From the NCBI RefSeq assembly GCF_000721935.1, contig NZ_KL585432.1:36975-44046 (forward strand): DNA of 7,072 bases, read 5' to 3'. Positions 5,484 to 7,072 of the stretch are shown here, in pieces. Origin of the DNA: Streptomyces sp. NRRL WC-3549. GTDB lineage: Bacteria; Actinomycetota; Actinomycetes; Streptomycetales; Streptomycetaceae. The notes under the pieces are model-generated. The model searched no databases. It had not been told where the DNA came from and was given only the letters and a program-made list of their open reading frames with translations. The stretch's first letter is position 1; each line of letters opens with the position of its first letter. The position numbers and the translations under genes are program-made.

Positions 5484-6077
5484 TCAGCCCGTGCCCCGCA
5501 GCAGCCGTTCCAGGCTGCCGAGCAACTGCAACGCGTCCTCCCGCCGGGCACCGTCCAGGGCGCGGCCGGTGCCCGGCGCGCCGGGCGGGGCCGGGGCGGC
5601 CACCCGCAGCGCGGCGGCGGCCTGCCGGGCGAACATCGCCAGCAGGTCAAGCTCCCGGACGCCCGAACGCGCCTGGGGCGACGGGTCGAGCACCTCCAGT
5701 ACCCCCAGGACCCGGGAGTCGCTGATCAGCGGGGCCGCCATCAGCGCGTCCGGCACGTACGCCGTGGACTCGGCCAGCGAGCGGTCGAAGGACGAGTCGC
5801 TGCTCAGGTCGTCCACCACCATCGGCTCTCCGGAGACCGCCACCCAGCCCGCGATCCCCCGCCCCGCCGGGAAACGACGCCCCACCAGGAACTCCTCGCC
5901 CTCGCCGGAGACCGCCTGGAAGACCAGTTCGTCCGCCTCCTCGTCGAGCAGGAAGACGGAACTGGCCGCGGCTCCGAAGATCGCGCGGGCCACGTCGACG
6001 ACGGACTGGAGCAGTTCCCGGCGGGCGGCGTCACCCGGGGCGGGGAAGGGGAGCGTGAGGTCAGTTCTCGGAGTCAC
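5484..6077 (-). CDS. Single-domain GAF sensor protein
   Basis: The 197-residue cytosolic protein is almost entirely one GAF domain (about 20-158), the fold that binds small ligands or redox and light cofactors in signalling proteins. Recognisable core features are SSVFLLDEE (39-47), the FPAGRGIAGWVAVSGEPMVVDDL stretch (69-91) and APLISDSRVLGVLEVLD (115-131). No kinase, phosphatase, cyclase or DNA-binding domain is attached. The only cysteine-type redox chemistry is ruled out because the protein has no cysteine. The last 40 residues are a Pro/Gly/Ala linker and a short Leu-rich helix (about 178-195) that could bind a partner. The GTG start at 6077 lies inside the end of the subtilase gene (17-base overlap) with AGGAG 6 bases upstream, which implies translational coupling. 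A role as ligand-responsive partner of the subtilase is an inference from this coupling. Confidence 0.85.
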   Translation of the reverse strand: MTPRTDLTLPFPAPGDAARRELLQSVVDVARAIFGAAASSVFLLDEEADELVFQAVSGEGEEFLVGRRFPAGRGIAGWVAVSGEPMVVDDLSSDSSFDRSLAESTAYVPDALMAAPLISDSRVLGVLEVLDPSPQARSGVRELDLLAMFARQAAAALRVAAPAPPGAPGTGRALDGARREDALQLLGSLERLLRGTG

Positions 6078-6942
6078 AGGTATCTCCTGCCGCTGTGGAA
6101 GGACGCGGGCCGGTGTGCACGTTGGCCGCGGACAGATAGAGGGCGTTCTTGAGCTGGAAGGCCGTCATGCTGGGGTGCGCGGAGAGGACGCGCGCGCAGA
6201 GCCCCGCGACGTAGGGCGTGGCGAAGCTGTTGCCGGTCGTCCGGATCGTCCGGCCGCCCAGCCAGGGCACCGTCACGTTCTGTCCCGGCCCGAAGAACTC
6301 CACCGGGGGCTCCGGGTTGTACAGGTGGAGTTCGGGGTCGTCCTCCTGGTGGCTGCCGACGGAGATCACCGAGGCGAACCTCCAGGGGAAGCTCTCCACC
6401 GGGGTGTTGTGCGCGGAGGCGACGATCACCGTACGGGCGAAGTAGGCGCGGTCGGCCAGGTGGTGCAGCTCCGGGGCGAACCGGGTGCGGGTGGTCGACA
6501 GGCTCAGGTTCACCACGTCGAAGCCCTGGTCCACCGCCCAGCGCAGCCCGGCCATCAGGACGTCGCCCGTGCCGGAGAACCGCTCGCCGAGCACCCGGAC
6601 GCTGTGGAGCTCGCAGTCGGGGGCGGTACGGCGGATGATGCCCGCGCACGCCGTGCCGTGCCCGCAGGTGTCACCGGTCGTCGTCGGCTCGACCGAGATC
6701 CCACCGCCCTCCGTGTCCTTGACGACCACCCAGGAGCCGTCCACCGGGCCGACCAGCGGGTGGTCCCGCTCCACGCCCGAGTCCACCACGCACACCCGCA
6801 CCCCGCGCCCGGTCGCCCGCGGCGCCGGCCGGCCGCCCGGCGGCCCCGGGTCGGCGGGCACCGGCACGTCCTCGGGGCCGCGCCCGCGCAGGCTCCAGGT
6901 CAGCCCCTGCCCCGGCGCCGTGCCTGTTCCGGTGGCTCCCAT
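6061..6942 (-). CDS. Cytosolic subtilisin-like serine peptidase (family S8)
   Basis: The 293-residue peptidase has the S8 triad in order: Asp54 in VVDSGV (52-57), His95 in CGHGT (93-97) and Ser239 in GNSFATP (237-243). Asn179 in ASAHN (175-179) is the likely oxyanion-hole residue, where classic subtilisins have AAGN. The serine motif is GNSFATP rather than GTSMATP. There is no signal peptide, no membrane segment and no I9-type propeptide: the first 45 residues are a Gly/Pro-rich linker. It therefore probably acts inside the cell and needs another control than secretion and propeptide removal. Six cysteines are present (51, 93, 99, 110, 249, 289). ATG 6942 starts 3 bases after the stop of the upstream gene, with AGGAG 7 bases before it. 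The 3' end overlaps the GAF gene by 17 bases. Subtilases of similar size occur in RiPP maturation and in bacterial conflict or signalling operons; nothing here decides between them. Confidence 0.92.
   Translation of the reverse strand: MGATGTGTAPGQGLTWSLRGRGPEDVPVPADPGPPGGRPAPRATGRGVRVCVVDSGVERDHPLVGPVDGSWVVVKDTEGGGISVEPTTTGDTCGHGTACAGIIRRTAPDCELHSVRVLGERFSGTGDVLMAGLRWAVDQGFDVVNLSLSTTRTRFAPELHHLADRAYFARTVIVASAHNTPVESFPWRFASVISVGSHQEDDPELHLYNPEPPVEFFGPGQNVTVPWLGGRTIRTTGNSFATPYVAGLCARVLSAHPSMTAFQLKNALYLSAANVHTGPRPSTAAGDTCDSEN
6084..6088 (-). promoter_or_regulatory. Ribosome binding site of the GAF gene, inside the subtilase gene
   Basis: AGGAG on the minus strand, 6 bases before GTG 6077. It fixes the overlapping start and makes separate expression from the subtilase unlikely. 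Confidence 0.65.
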
Positions 6943-6945
6943 CGG

Positions 6946-7072
6946 TCAGCTCCTCTCCCTCGTGGTGAGCGCGGTCCCCTCCGGCACCGGCCCTTCCGGT
7001 ACGCAGCCGGCGGCCCGGCGGACCCCCGGAAGGTGCCCCTTGCTCGCGAAGTGCTCCCGCGCGGTGCGCGCG
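6946..7072 (-). CDS. C-terminal 41 codons of an unidentified gene (5' truncated by window edge)
   Basis: The frame entering from the right edge ends at TGA 6948-6946, 3 bases before the subtilase ATG. About 38 of its 41 sense codons end in G or C, which marks it as coding. The visible residues begin ARTAREHFASKGHLPGVRRA (frame from base 7071), an amphipathic helical stretch loosely like the last helix of a tetratricopeptide repeat. A loose proline- and charge-rich tail ending TTRERS follows. No domain can be named from so little. The spacing shows it is co-transcribed with the subtilase and GAF genes. The subtilase ribosome binding site (AGGAG, 6954-6950) lies within its last codons. Confidence 0.7.
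   Translation of the reverse strand, partial: ARTAREHFASKGHLPGVRRAAGCVPEGPVPEGTALTTRERS
6950..6954 (-). promoter_or_regulatory. Ribosome binding site of the subtilase gene, inside the upstream gene
   Basis: AGGAG on the minus strand, 7 bases before ATG 6942 and within the last codons of the upstream frame; it supports both the start and the operon. Confidence 0.7.

Noticed and set aside
4458..6152. 564-codon plus-strand open frame across the isomerase-like and GAF genes
   Set aside because: It runs antisense through two recognisable genes and an intergenic gap, which no real gene explains; its sequence is Arg/Pro/Gly-rich without motifs.
1..7072. CRISPR array, tRNA or rRNA genes, insertion sequences, attachment sites
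   Set aside because: No regularly spaced repeats, cloverleaf or rRNA-like sequence, transposase frame or terminal inverted repeats were seen on either strand.

Overview
The window is very GC-rich. Its reading frames have a strong G/C bias at the third codon position, GTG starts are common, and purine-rich ribosome binding sites precede most starts. The protein families are typical of a high-GC actinobacterium, most likely Streptomyces or a close relative. This is judged from sequence character alone; no database search was possible.

Layout. Bases 1-207 (+) are the C-terminal end of an ABC transporter ATPase. A probable terminator and a short spacer lead to a small secreted four-cysteine protein of unknown function (311-796, +). 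Next is a secreted serine peptidase resembling MEROPS family S37, the PS-10 / prolyl tri- and tetrapeptidyl aminopeptidase type (874-2352, +). It converges on a gene read from the minus strand. The junction between them carries a perfect 14-bp inverted repeat that probably terminates transcription. The minus-strand gene (4303-2477) encodes a Tat-exported family 3 glycoside hydrolase of the beta-N-acetylglucosaminidase (NagZ) type. It is preceded by a striking A+T-rich promoter island in an otherwise G+C-rich 313-base gap.

Further right everything is on the minus strand. In order of transcription, the right edge holds the last 41 codons of an unidentified gene. Three bases later starts an intracellular subtilisin-family (S8) peptidase (6942-6061). 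Its last 17 bases overlap the start of a single-domain GAF protein (6077-5484). A perfect 8-bp hairpin follows, then a TIM-barrel sugar phosphate isomerase/epimerase-like protein (5405-4617).

How the genes fit together. The S37-type peptidase and the GH3 hexosaminidase are both exported and could release short peptides and N-acetylglucosamine from outside polymers or wall fragments, but they are convergent and separately transcribed. The most unusual part is the tightly coupled trio [unknown C-terminus] - cytosolic subtilase - GAF domain. It has the architecture of a sensor-linked proteolytic switch and is the best candidate here for an undescribed system. The most informative part, the upstream gene, lies outside the window.
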